From positions 237,143,832 through 237,207,831 of the forward strand of contig NC_090319.1 in NCBI RefSeq assembly GCF_040869045.1: a stretch of 64,000 bases of DNA, read 5' to 3'. Below, one piece after another: positions 1 through 10,872 of the stretch (positions are counted from its first letter, which is position 1; each line of letters opens with the position of its first letter). A program made the translations under genes and the position numbers. The notes beneath the pieces are model-generated. The model searched no databases. It saw nothing but the letters and a program-made list of their open reading frames with translations, and was not told where the DNA came from. Source of the stretch: Eurosta solidaginis. Taxonomy: Eukaryota > Arthropoda > Insecta > Diptera > Tephritidae.

Positions 1-468
1 TTAAAACATTTCATAACAAGTTTGAGAATTACCTGTGGATATGTGAATGTAACTGAACGAAAAATAAGAGTTAAAAAAATAGAACAAAAAAAAAATTGTT
101 TTAAAAAATTCAGTTTGGCGGTGATTGAACTCGCACAACACGATCGCAAGCGCAACATCATAGCCGCTGGGCCACTACAACTGCTTGATAGCTGGTGCCA
201 AATGGTGTATTTAACATTGTAGTGCACACGAATTGTACCGTTTTTTTTTTCTTGGGCTTGATTTAAGAACATCGTTCTCATTAATAGAACATTTGTTCAT
301 ATTTTAAGACCGGCCGTTCTTTTTTCAAGAGAATGGTGTCAGTTCAAGAACAAGGTTGTTGTTTTAAGAACAGGTCGTTCGTTTTTCAAGAACAAAAAAC
401 TAAGAACATGAAAAGCTTGAGTTGAGTCCGGTGGTGCTGGATTTTAGAACGGCGTTTTTCTCTGAGTG
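1..468 (-). repeat. GTTC/GAAC-rich TIR repeat with tRNA-like core, copy 1 (right part)
   Basis: This is one of three copies of the same repeat; the others are at 48552-49131 and 62130-63038. On the minus strand a tRNA-like segment is visible: an A box TGGCCCAGCGG (164-174) and a degenerate B box (123-133), followed by an A/T-rich stretch. Between 260 and 450 lie many GTTC and AAGAAC motifs in both orientations. The right end (about 441-468) is the inverted match of the left end of copy 3 and reads CACTCAGAG inward, so it is a terminal inverted repeat. The left end lies outside the window. It abuts a DINE-like tandem unit directly at 469, so it probably inserted into that array. No coding sequence is seen. 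The family name is unknown to me. Confidence 0.65.
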
Positions 469-922
469 TATGGAACTAAGGATCACTCCCTTTTAAAATA
501 CTCATTAACACCTTTCTTTTGATACCCATATTGTACAAACAAATTTTATGGTCACCCCTGGTCCAACTTTATGGTGATATCTCGAAACGGCGTCCACCTA
601 TGGAACTAAGGATCACTCCCTTTTAAAATACTCATTAACACCTTTCATTTGATACCCATATCGTACAAACAAATTCTAAAGTCAACCCTGATCCACCTTT
701 ATGGCGATATCTAAAAATGGCCTCCACCTATAGAACTATGGCCCACTCCCTCATAAAATACTCTTTAATGCCTTTCATTTGATACACATGTCATACAAAC
801 ACATTCCAGGGTTTCCATCGGTTCATTTTCCTACATGGTTATTTTCCCTTATGTTGTCACCATAGTTCTCAACTGAGTATGTAATGTTCGGTTACACCCG
901 AACTTAACCTTCCTTGCTTGTT
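469..922 (+). mobile_element. DINE-1-like (Helentron-associated) element A, 3' end
   Basis: Three ~125-129-bp tandem units are followed by the conserved 3' block of the family: ACTGAGTAT sub-terminal repeat, a hairpin GTTCGG/CCGAAC, then a pyrimidine-rich tail ending GCTTGTT at about 922. DINE-1/HINE elements of flies have this same plan: a sub-TIR, central tandem repeats, and a 3' stem-loop with an end in CTTG before a T. The 5' part is cut off by the repeat at 1-468. Non-coding and non-autonomous. Confidence 0.75.
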
Positions 923-1230
923 TTATATGTCGTTTTCAAATTGAACATATGCCTCTAGTGTTCAACGGTAGCAAATTACCATGGTGAGATATCTTTTTGC
1001 TATGGTGAGAAATCTATCTAATAGTAATCTGTGAGAAATTGCAATTGTATGAAATGAATTTGCCAAAAATATGCATTTAAATATATTTTGCTAGAATTTG
1101 CCACGGTGCCTTGATATTGCATTTAAATTTTATTAGCGTGTGTGAAATTAAGACGAATTATGTATAAGATTTTTAAATTTAATGTTCTCCTTTAAAGCTT
1201 TAATAGAATATGAGTAAGTAGATTAATATT
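923..1230. other. No gene seen; A/T-rich spacer
   Basis: A short A/T-rich stretch between the DINE-like 3' end and the tandem duplication. I see no ORF, RNA gene or clear repeat boundary in it. Confidence 0.5.
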
Positions 1231-1795
1231 TCGTCAAACTACCCCAACCCTAAATAGCATCCCTATTCAAAAATGTGCCTATTGTAATGCGGAGTGAAAT
1301 ACCTTTCGTTCGATACCCATATCGGCATATCTCATGCAATTTTTTTTATTAATTTCGAATAGGTGGCAACCTAGTCAAACATTCTGAGTGGCAACGCATA
1401 GGTAGAAATTCTGAGAAGGTGATACATTATATCTGTGCCAAATTTCATTTAAATCGGCTGAGCCGTTCCCGAGATCGTTCGGCTATACAAACATACAAAT
1501 ATGCGAATACTATTTCGTCTCACTACCCCAACCCTAAGTGGCAACCCTATTCAAAAATATCCCTATTGTAATGCGGAGTGAAATACCTTCCGTTTGATAC
1601 CCATATCGGCATATCTCATGTAATTTTTTTTAATTCGAATGGGTGGCAACCTTGTGAAATATTCTGAGTGGCAAAACCTAGGTAGAAAGTCTTAGAAGGT
1701 GATACGTTATCTCTGTGCCAAATTTCATTTAAATCGGTTAACCCGTTCCCGAGATCGTTCGGCTATACAAACATACAAATATACGAATATACAAG
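1231..1795 (+). repeat. 284-bp tandem duplication, two units
   Basis: The unit starting TCGTCAAACTACCCC at 1231 recurs as TCGTCTCACTACCCC at 1515, a period of 284 bp, and both copies run through the same landmarks: an ACCTTTCGTT-GATACCCATATCG segment, GGTGGCAACC, AATTTCATTTAAATCGG and GAGATCGTTCGGCTATACAAACATAC. The second unit ends near 1795 in AAGAATTGCTCGG. It is non-coding. Blocks like the AATTTCATTTAAATCGG segment recur in many insect interspersed repeats, so this is probably the end of a mobile element whose boundaries I cannot fix. Confidence 0.75.
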
Positions 1796-3243
1796 AATTG
1801 CTCGGTTAAAGTTGTAAGATTTCATTATAGTCCGATGTATTTTTTTTTTAATGAGTACGATACTAGTAGGTGTAGAATATGTTTCCTCTGCATTTTTTTG
1901 GTATCGATTGCTTTCTTGAATTTTTAAATGAGTATAAGTATTGAATATAAGGCAGTATCGGAACTAGTAGTCTTCTATGTAGATATAATAATCCATATGA
2001 CGTCGACTTATAAGCTATAACTATTAATGTCTTACTTTTAAAAAATTGTACCTACGTTTTTTACATTTTATCGAAGTCTAAGAAAAAATTTCGATTATAT
2101 TGTTTCGAAGACCATGGAATTCTAGTACAACGCCCAACTTAAAAAAAATCATGTTAGTGGTCTAAACACCTTTTTGTGACAAAAAAAAAAATCGTATTAA
2201 CAGCCCAGCAAGTAGATCCTTTACTATATGTATTTGTCTGCGGAAAATATGAAAGTTTAAACATTTTCTTTTATTTTCCATGTGGAAAAAATTATTGAAA
2301 TCCCATATAAACTGTTGTGTAGGAAACTGTTATTTTTTGTTTTCAGTGTACTAATCATAATTTTTATCCATGAAATGCTGATGATTTATAGAGATCCAAA
2401 ATGGTCAAAAATTCGGTACACATCTACGAAAACTTCATGCCAAATATCAGTTTTTTAAATTCGAAAAGTCAAAAGTGTAGGCAAATATGCCCGCGCCCTA
2501 TTGCTGTGTTTGAACCTACGCTGCCACTGCTATAAAATGATAATACACATATTTCATATAAATATTTATTCATACATGTGTAGGTACATAAATACATTTT
2601 GAAGCAAATGAAATGGAACATAAATTTCTTCATTGATAAAAATGTTACGTTCAGACAAATAAACGGAATCCGAGTTTCAAAACTGCATTGTAAAGCATTG
2701 CTGTCAAACCTCCATAAGACCGTTGGCATAAAGTCTAGTAAAACAATTTTTTTAAATGAAAATGCTAAAAAGATATCGATAGTTATTAACCAGTCTACCA
2801 GCATTTGATATGCGAACCGTCATGGCTTTTTTAAGCGATAAATTTGTAAATAAATTATATGCGGTAAATGATGTCGTCAAGTCACATTACAGTCACAGCA
2901 ATGATAACAAATCATTCGACCGTAAACACTGTTTTTAAATATGCACATACTATATTAGGGTGATTAAAAAGTACAAGGTAAAATTTTTGTGGTACTTTCC
3001 TTTGGGGAACTCTTTTAACATTTGCCTAAAAAAAGGGATTTACAAAGGTCCAGGTCAATCCAATTATGTTGACACGTGCATCATTCTACGTTTGGAAAAA
3101 TAGTGAGCTGTCACAAGAGGTTCTAGGTGTTCTCCCTGTAAACGATAACACAAGGAACTTTATCATTGTTTAATTCGAGAGGAGATTCTACTCGTAGCAA
3201 TTTGTTGTACATTTTTTATTTAAGTTCAATTTATACATAACTT
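1796..3243. other. No gene seen; A/T-rich intergenic DNA
   Basis: Only short, uninterpretable reading frames occur here (for example two overlapping frames of 111 and 69 codons on opposite strands near 2469-2808). Their composition is that of random A/T-rich DNA and no motif is recognisable. No repeat boundary is clear. Confidence 0.5.
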
Positions 3244-3380
3244 CAAATACAACCGCTCGGACGTGAACAGATAAATATTAAATACTGCAGAAAAATTCAC
3301 TAAGATTAATATTTTCGTTAAATTTGTTATTTTTATCAGTATTTAACATTTATCAGTTCACTTCCAAGTGGTTGCAATTG
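3244..3380. repeat. Long imperfect hairpin (small foldback element)
   Basis: The arm at 3244-3287 is inverted at 3337-3380 with about 38 of 44 positions matching and a loop of ~49 bp. Key matched blocks are GTGAAC-GATAAAT-TTAAATACTG. It lies 15 bp before the TIR transposon at 3396 and may be a small MITE or a remnant of an older target. Confidence 0.6.
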
Positions 3381-3395
3381 AGGTTAAATCCATAT

Positions 3396-4555
3396 CGAGC
3401 CATAACCGCACAAAGGGCTTAACCGACATTATTTTTGATTTTTTGTTTTTGATGGAAACCGAAAGGCCATTACCATATGCACCAGCTCCAAAAAAAGTAA
3501 AGTCCTACGAAATACCGATACGAAGTTATAGATAAGCCAATTTTGGCTCAAGTGCACAAAACCCTTTGTTTATATTTTTTTGTGCACGCAATTTATAGGT
3601 TGAGACTTTTTTCCGAGACAATTTTGTCATTTTAATGCAAAGCTTTTACATTTTGGTATGCTTGTTTCATAATTTCGTGTTTTTAATTTAAATATCGACT
3701 TCTTGCAAACACAAATGATTATTTTTTAGATTAAGATTTTCCTTAATAAGGATTATAAAGAATATAGCCAGATGATTGTTGCAGATTTCAAATAAAGTTG
3801 CACTAGTTCCATACAGCGACACCGATTCTTCAGAGGAAATAGTTGAAGAAGATACTTGTGTTGGGAAACGAGGTAGGAAGATCCCGAAGCCACTACCCAA
3901 AAGACTTCTACGAAAGTAGGGACCTTCTACTTCAGTTTATACAGGAGCTTACAGAGAATTTCATCGTCAAATTATTAAGATTTGAAATCACTTTGTGATA
4001 AAAATATAATTCCCGAAATTTTCCACAGAGAGTAGGTACCTCAACTTAAAACACAACTCTTTTATCACAGATACATTACCAGTTACTGATGTAGAAGACG
4101 GCAATGTGAAATGAATAGATTGTACCTTTTTTATATAGTTTTTATTTAGAAAAACTAAGTTTGGTTGTAAATTTGAAATATTTGTTAATCAGTCTGCATC
4201 TTTAAATATGAATTCCGTCTTGAAATCTTAATAAGAACATTGATCTGCATCACCAACCACTGTTTTTATTTTTTTTCAAATGTATATTTTTTATTAGTTT
4301 AGTTTTGGCTTAACCGACACTTTCAAGTAATGAAGTCTTTCTTTTTGGAAAGCAAAAAGGGCTTAAGCGACAAATGCGCCATTATTATTAAAGAAATGCA
4401 AAAAAGTCCCACATTAGTATACGTCAATTATATAGTCTTATATACACGCCAATTTTCACGTTACTTTCTAAAGTAATCGCAATATAAATAATTAAAAAGC
4501 GTCTACTGAACAATTTTGTTTATGCCGGTTAAGCCCTTTCTGCGGTTATGGCTCG
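3396..4555 (+). mobile_element. 1.16-kb DNA transposon with ~33-bp TIRs and ATAT target duplication
   Basis: The first ~33 bases (CGAGCCATAACCGCA...AAAGGGCTTAACC) return inverted at 4523-4555 with two mismatches. Both ends are bordered by ATAT (3392-3395 and 4556-4559), a likely 4-bp target-site duplication. Further internal copies of GGCTTAACCGACA or close variants occur at about 4311 and 4351, in keeping with sub-terminal binding-site repeats. Inside are two exon-like coding stretches on the plus strand (see 3452-3535 and about 3790-3917). No transposase domain is recognised, so the superfamily is undetermined. It could be a non-autonomous element carrying host or transposase remnants. Confidence 0.8.
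3452..3535 (+). CDS. Short ORF inside the TIR transposon, unknown
   Basis: An ATG-started frame of 27 codons begins METERPLPYAPAPKKVKSYE and stops at TAA 3533-3535. It is rich in Pro, Lys and Glu and looks less random than the surrounding A/T-rich DNA. About 260 bp downstream (3790-3917) is another open stretch containing YSDTDSSEEIVEEDTC followed by a basic KRGRKIPKPLPKR tail, closing at TAG. The two could be exons of one transposon protein with an acidic then a basic (DNA-binding-like) segment. That is inference, and I do not recognise the family. Confidence 0.3.
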   Translation: METERPLPYAPAPKKVKSYEIPIRSYR

Positions 4556-4559
4556 ATAT

Positions 4560-4910
4560 ATAAACTGTATAAACGCCCAACATTAATATAAAATAATACT
4601 GTGGATCGCGTGTATCGGTGTTGGACCAGCAAGGGTTATTTTATTGTAGCGCACCCAAAGCCGCTTACGTAGAAAAGTGCTTTACACAGAAATATTACTG
4701 ACAGCGTAGTCGAAGGCCGCTTATGCAGCAGAAAATTCTTTGTGAAAATACAAACTAAATATTTCGGCGTCGCATGGGGTAAAGTCACATTCTTAACCGT
4801 TTGTGATGTTTCGACTTTTGACACTATAACTTATATACATCAAATGAAAGCTCGATTAGTTTTCTACTTGATTGAATACTTAAACATGTAGCTTTTCACT
4901 GAATCATTTC
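4560..4910. other. No gene seen
   Basis: Contains TAGCGCACCCAAAGCCGCTT and similar short words but no ORF or repeat boundary that I can support. Confidence 0.4.
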
Positions 4911-5310
4911 AGTTTTGTGTGGAAGGCCAGCACTGCTTTAAAAAATGATATTTATTCAGCCAATTTGTTAACTTAATAAAAAACTGAAGTTTTGAACCGG
5001 CAGCTGTGGAGTAAAATTAGCGTGCTGGTACAGCTAACCAAAAAAAAAAAACAAAAAATGGTAATCTATATAAGTTGCCACACTAACATACGGTGAACTT
5101 ATTTTCAACAACAACAAAAGTTATGATCAATGTTCATATTAACTATTTTTAAAACAAAAATTTTTCAAAATCCAATTAGCCGATTATAAAGATTTTCTTA
5201 CCGTTGGATAGGAAGAGTAGAGTCATTGGGAGAATTATAAATCGATCAATTGATCATACACAGAATTTTTTATTAAAATCGGTTACTACACTGGCCTTCC
5301 ATACAAAACT
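4911..5310. mobile_element. 400-bp MITE with 20-bp TIRs
   Basis: The left end AGTTTTGTGTGGAAGGCCAG (4911-4930) is matched by its reverse complement at 5291-5310 with one mismatch. The interior is A/T-rich and non-coding. No clear target duplication is visible, so the superfamily is not assigned. Confidence 0.7.
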
Positions 5311-6543
5311 AAAGATGCTCCACAGCATAAGCTAACGGTATTGGTGTTGCTTTCGAAGTGTGTATAGAACTTTTTTTTTTGACATACACGGCTAAAAGTT
5401 TCAGCCTAAATATGATAATTTTTTCTGCTACATATATGTATGACCAACCTAAATTTGGCTATAAATTTATATCATACCTTCTTCGTCCTTGTCTTCGAGA
5501 AACTAAATACGCAAAACTGGATTTCAATTTTAAGCTAGAAACTAGTTACGTAGTATGAGTGTATCCAAGGTTTAAGTACATATTATGAAGGGAATACGAA
5601 GTCCATAAGTAGGTAGTTGCTTCTTCACTTGCAACAAAAATACATGTTTACGAAATTTTTAAAGAACAGCTTTGGTATAAATGACTTTCTTGCTTAGTTC
5701 GCGGTTAATCTTTGAAACGGTTTTGGCCGTCCAACAAGTCGGGCCAGTCATTTTTCGCTGGGATATCGGCCACCAATTGTTAAGACCAAGGGAGTTTAAA
5801 TCGTTTTCCACCTGCATTTACAGCGGAGTGGGGACCATCTCTACCTCTGCTTCCATAGAAGAGTTCCGATATGAAAACTTTCATATTTTATTCCTAACTT
5901 AGCCGCTGTGTTTTCATTCGTTAAGCTATATATTTTTTTTTAAAATACTGATTAACTTTAACAAAAATATCTAAACTGTAGAGGAAGTAACCCTTTTAAA
6001 TAAGTGTTTTGATAATCTGAATAAATAGCTAGATGTTGTATTCATACACGGTTAGAAATTTGAGCCTATGTCAAAAATTTTCCAAGTTGGCTGAGTGGAA
6101 TTCTAAATCACATTTTCAAAAAGAATGAAAACCTCATGTACATCATCATATTGCTTCAAGGTTACGTATGTATGTATATCTTCAATATTTGAAATAAAAA
6201 GATTAAGATTATTTTTAACACTACGGACTCATTCAGTCTATTTGAGGTCCTCATGGACCGGCCAGTTCAACCTACGGGTGGTTTTGGACCGAAAGTTAGA
6301 CAAGGTTGAAATAGCTGGCCCGTGAGGATCTCACACCAGTCTATGTGTGCATAGTGCTACTGTTAGTATAAGGTTTTAATGATATTCAACACGTTTCTGC
6401 TAGGTCTTTAATCATGCCCAATGTGATGGGTCCTGGATTGAAGTTCCCGACAAAGCAACATTAAAATTCATAGAAAAATTGTTCCATTACAAAAAAGTTT
6501 TTCTAAGCGAATTTCCTCTTAACTAAATATTAGTTATACCAAG
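5311..6543. other. No gene seen; includes an imperfect hairpin at 6244-6332
   Basis: The short frames here have no recognisable motif. A segment near 5390 (CACGGCTAAAAGTTTCAGCC) recurs in diverged form near 6048 in the same orientation. At 6244-6332, GAGGTCCTCATGG...TTCAACCT pairs with AAGGTTGAA...GTGAGGATCTC to form a ~30-bp imperfect stem with a ~30-nt loop. Confidence 0.45.
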
Positions 6544-7431
6544 AATAATAATTCTGCAAATTTGCTAAATACTGCTAACGGCTTCTGACTGAAGGCTTGC
6601 AAACTTTTAAATTTTCTTCTGTGAGCGGTGCCACGCCCATTATTTTAAATCTTATAAAAACTTTGTTTATTTTTATATACTACATCATATCACTTCTTAA
6701 GTAAAATTTCAGTACAATGTAGTAACATTTGTTGTTGTTGACTCTTTTGAAATCTGAAAACATTTTTTAGGAGGCGTATTCGCCAACCGATTTTGTTAAT
6801 CGCAATGGCTTTTGATTTACGGTCTCGAAAATTTTCTTCCTCTTTTCTGTGGGTGGCGCCAAACCCATTTTCCAAAATTTTACCAATTTTCTACTTTTTG
6901 TCATAAAGTCAACCCAAATATCAAGTTTCGTCAATTTATTGGTCTCCGGTAATGAATTTATGGCATGTTTTTTAATATTTAAAATTTTCGATAGATATTT
7001 TTTTAAAGTGGGCGTGATAGCCAACAGATTCCGTTAGGGTTTTTTCCAAAAAGCATGCCCAATTTCAGCATTATATCTTCCATGGCTTTTAAAATACGGC
7101 TAGCAAAACTTACAACTTTTTTTTTATAAATGTAGACGGTACCACACCCTTTCAAAGATTTTACTAAATTTCTTTTTTTAGTCTACCAACATGTCAAGCA
7201 GCGTCGGATTAACAAGTAGGCAGAATAGGCAGTTGCCTAGGGCCCCGAAAAATGAAAAATACTTCTAAAATTTTCTTACAAACATAAAATTGTAAAGAGA
7301 CCGACGAACTTTCCTAAAAATGACATATCCGACTCATTTCACAAATTGTATCAGCGTGCAAAAAAGTGTATCGAAGTGAAAGGAGAGTATGTTGAATAAT
7401 TAAAAAAGAATTATCTCAAAATGTACACTGG

Positions 7432-8204
7432 TTGTTTTTATTTTGGAAAATTTCTGCTATTTTTGGAACAGAGGGTTCAGAAGCCATCAACTTTATTTTG
7501 ACTGCTACGCGTTCAGTGAGTAAGTCATTGCAAAATGAAAAAGCAGATTTGAAAACGTGTGCTTTTTTGTACGGATCGTTAGAAGAGAGTTTAGTTTCAT
7601 TCCGTGAAAAGTTCAATGATTTCGAGGAAAAAGCAAAACAATTATTACCTGGTGTGTGTTATACAGAAATCGTAAAACGTACTCGTCGTAGCAAAAAACA
7701 ACATAATGACGGAAATGCTCCAGAAGTAGAATTTTCGCCTCGCGATGATTTTAGGACAAAAGGTGTCCTCGAAATCATCGATAATCTTCACAGTGAAAGC
7801 ATACGGAAGTTTTAGAGAGATTTGCATTTCTCATCAACGAAGCTATAAATAACTTAGTTATTTTTTATTCTAGAGACTTGGAAGAATTTTTCATTGAAAT
7901 TAAACATTTCCAAAGTTACGTGAACTCCAGATACACTGACGCACAAAAAACTCATAGTCATTTGTATAAGATTCTAATGGAAGATCAATTAGCCGATGTA
8001 TTTCCTAACACACAAATAGCTCTTCGGATTTTTTTAACATTAACGATCACAAATTGTTCTGTCGAGCAATCCTTCTCGCATTTAAAAAGAATCAAAGCTT
8101 CTGAAAGAACTACAATGCGACAAGAGCGACTCGAGATGTTAGGTATACTTTGCTTTGAGTCAGATTTATTGAACAAAATCGATATTGAAGATATACATAA
8201 TTGA
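7432..8204 (+). pseudogene. hAT transposase remnant (C-terminal dimerisation region)
   Basis: Two frames, 7432-7815 and about 7812-8204, read as one protein with a single frameshift near 7810. The second holds the hAT C-terminal dimerisation motif, NCSVEQSFSHLKRIKASERT followed by M-x-QERLEMLGIL, as in ZMYM1/TTF-type hAT transposases. Known family members have a BED-type zinc finger and a DDE catalytic core upstream. Those are missing here, so no active transposase can be made. It lies wholly within the transposon at 7199-9106. Confidence 0.8.
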
Positions 8205-8288
8205 TGAATTTGCCGAAAACAAATGTAGAAAACGACATGTTTAAAATGTAGATAGTAATTTTATAGATATTATTACATTGCAGACCTC

Positions 8289-8961
8289 CAAAGAAAAAGT
8301 ACCAGTACAAGTACATGTATCAGTACGTCAGTACAAGTAAAGTATTTGTAAGTATTTTCGAAGTACTTTGATAAGAATTGAGTGGTTTTGAAGCGGATCA
8401 ACCAGCACCCTTACGATCACCTAACTTTGGCAAAATGGTTGAAGAAGAGTTTTACAGGTATTTTAATGATACATTAACACATTTCAATATGCTTCAGAGT
8501 TATCCTCTTATGAAGGACCTATCACTCAAAATGAATACGCCCTTCGCTTTCTCCGACACATTACAGCATTTATTTTCTTTAGCAGGCATTCTTTGCAGTC
8601 CTAGAAGGCAATCAATGACGGAATTTTCGTTTGAAAAGCTAGTACTAATGAACGCAAACACAAAACTACTTTAATATTGTTAGCTGTTGTACAATTTATA
8701 CGTATTTAATATGTTGTTTTACTCCTTGTTGCTTTCGAATATGAATTTTACTCATATTTTGATTTTCCACTTTTGAATCAAACTGACATATTTTATTTGA
8801 AAAAGTACTTTCGTGTACTTGCAAGTATTTTGTAAGTATATCTACTTGTACTTTCGGATTCGAAGTATAAGTACTATAGTACTTATACTTGAACTTAGAT
8901 TTGAAGTACTTGAGTACTTGTTCTTATTTGGTACTAGTACAAGTTTGTACTCAGTACTTTA
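8289..8961 (+). mobile_element. Second hAT element nested in the first
   Basis: Near-matching 8-bp repeats CAGACCTC (8281-8288) and CAGATCTG (8962-8969) flank the element. Its ends start CAAAG and, inverted, TAAAG, and both ends are packed with GTAC-containing sub-terminal motifs (AGTACnAGTAC, AAGTACTT). It carries a hAT transposase C-terminal fragment at 8378-8674. The two mismatches in the duplication suggest an old insertion. Confidence 0.7.
8378..8674 (+). pseudogene. hAT transposase C-terminal fragment
   Basis: The frame contains HLFSLAGILCSPRRQSMTEF followed by FEKLVLMNAN, the end of the hAT dimerisation domain of a different hAT lineage from the outer element. About 98 codons remain of a family that is usually 500-700 residues long; zinc finger and catalytic residues are absent. 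Confidence 0.75.
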
Positions 8962-9680
8962 CAGATCTGTTACATTCTGACAATAAAATGTTTATGAAAG
9001 ATATACGTTTATATTTGTTAATCGAAAAAGGAGGGAACGGACGTGAAATAAAGGGCCCCCAAATTGATGGTTGCCTAGGGCCCCATAGAGGGTTAATGCG
9101 GCCCTGATGTCAAGTTTCGTCGATTAACTATTCGGAAATTAACTATTGCATTTTTCCAAATTTTTCGAAATTTCGTTATCGATTTTAAGGTGAGCGTGGT
9201 TGCCAAGCGATTCCGTTTCTTTTAACAATGTATATATATAATAGAAAGGCCAACCTCCAAAACAAGTTTCAACAAAGTATATTTAACAGATTTTGATTTA
9301 CGATTTACACATTTTTAAATTTTCTTCTTCTAAATGTGGGCATCTCAAGTTCTATATATTTGGTAATGAAAATAACCTCATTTTTCCCATTTTATTAAAA
9401 AGTGGGAGTGGTCGCCAAAACGATTTTATTAATTTTCATAAAGTGTATGCATATTAGTAAGGACAGCCTCCGTGCCAAATTTCAACAATATTTCTTAAAA
9501 GGATTAGGATTCAAGGCTAGAATAGAACACTTTCAATCTTTCCTCTTCCAAATATAGGCAGTGCCATATCTATTTTCCAAAATTTTATAGAGTTTATATT
9601 TTGAGTCATAAGTTCAACCCAAATATCAATTCTCGCCAGTCGTTCGGCTAGTTATCGGCTATGTTTTAAGGGTAGTTCTT

Positions 9681-10872
9681 GGGAACGAATGAAAAGAGAA
9701 CTGATGTTTAGAGCCGTTTCTTGTAAACGAATAGAGAGAGAATCAATGTTTCATATCAACTTTCTTTCACCGTACTTCTTCTATCCCCCATCGCTGGCGT
9801 TGTACACCAATGCACTATACTCGAATCAGGTTTATAAAACACATGGTTACAATTTTAAGTACGCAAAACTAGCATTGCGTTTGCTTATTTTGACCTCAAG
9901 AATGTGTTAAAATTATCGGATTGGCTTGAACTTTGTACAATTTGTTTTCCAATCCATTGACATATTTTAGGACAATGTCGTAGTATAAAATCTAAAATTG
10001 ATTTTCTGTGATAACCCCAATGTTACATAAATGGAATAAAGCTTCGATCATAGCTTCCAGTGACACTATCGATTTAATGCACTTGCTCTCCACATGTGCA
10101 CTGCTGTTAAAGCGATTTCGTATCTCATTAATATAAAGGTACTATTTGTTACGCCCCGTTTCAATGGCGGGTCGAATGCGATATAGTTGGTTAGAGCATG
10201 GATCTACTGAATGCCGTTGGAACATTAACCGCTGTTGATACATTAGCTATAGCGTAAAGAACCCAAGTACATACATACATATTGCATTTAATGGTCGATT
10301 TCGTCTGTACTTGGCATCAGATTTCTGGACACTGCGTTAGTTACATTGCTGATAGGCAGTATCGGGAGTGCGAAATTGTTGTTAATAGAATGTTAAGTTA
10401 TTATTATTGCTTAGTAACAAAACATCCTCAAAGATCCCGCAGATTTTCCAAATAGCCACGCAGTTGAGTTCAATAAAATTGTGAGTGAAATATTTTGAGT
10501 CGAAAATATTTTAACATCCACTGAATACATATGTATAATAAAATTTTATTACAACAATATTTAACTACAGATGAAAAATATAAATTTATCACAAAGGTTT
10601 GTAAAATTACAATTTAATGTTAGACAACTTATAACGGGAGATAAATTGTTTAGAAAAGAAAAGAAATAAAGTATACAAGTTCTATAAAAAGTCGTATCCT
10701 AAGCGAGGTATTACATTTCATAATTCATTTGAGTGGGTTAAATACTCTATTAAGTCTGCTGCAAAAATGGCGGGTATAGTGGACGCCTTGACAAAAATAA
10801 GTGAATGGAAAACTCGGAAAGATTGTTGGGATATTTTGTTTGCCAGTTAATCATTCACTCACCTCCATATTC
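9681..10872. other. No gene seen
   Basis: Short frames only. Words such as AGTTGGTTAGAGCATGG near 10180 resemble a tRNA D-arm but have no partner T-arm. No repeat boundaries are clear before the DINE-like element starts at 10873. Confidence 0.45.

Larger units (their letters stand above)
7199..9106 (+). mobile_element. hAT DNA transposon with 8-bp target duplication
   Basis: The element is bounded by the perfect 8-bp direct repeat ATGTCAAG (7191-7198 and 9107-9114), the signature of hAT insertion. Ends are imperfect TIRs: CAGCGTCGGATTAAC at the left and, inverted, CAGGGCCGCATTAAC at the right. Both also carry an inner GTTGCCTAGGGCCCC block, here in the same orientation. It encodes a decayed hAT transposase C-terminus (7432-8204) and is split by a second hAT (8289-8961). 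At ~1.2 kb without the nested copy it is internally deleted. Confidence 0.85.
6544..9680 (-). repeat. Eroded DINE-like core with ~240-300-bp periodic blocks
   Basis: Diverged copies of the DINE-like internal block recur at about 6600, 6850, 7130, 9330 and 9550: GGTGCCACGCCC or a variant, then CCAAAATTTTACTAATTTTC, GTCATAAAGTCAACCCA, ATATCAAGTTTCGTC and a GTGGGCGTGG-like block. The same order is seen in the intact element at 13380-14620, so this is an old relative in minus orientation that lacks both termini. The hAT transposon at 7199-9106 is inserted in it. Confidence 0.6.

Noticed and set aside
2469..2808. Overlapping frames of 111 and 69 codons on opposite strands
   Set aside because: Random composition, no homologous pattern recognised, no regulatory context.
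10170..10215. tRNA-like word AGTTGGTTAGAGCATGG
   Set aside because: No B box or acceptor stem follows at tRNA spacing; insufficient for a tRNA gene or SINE.
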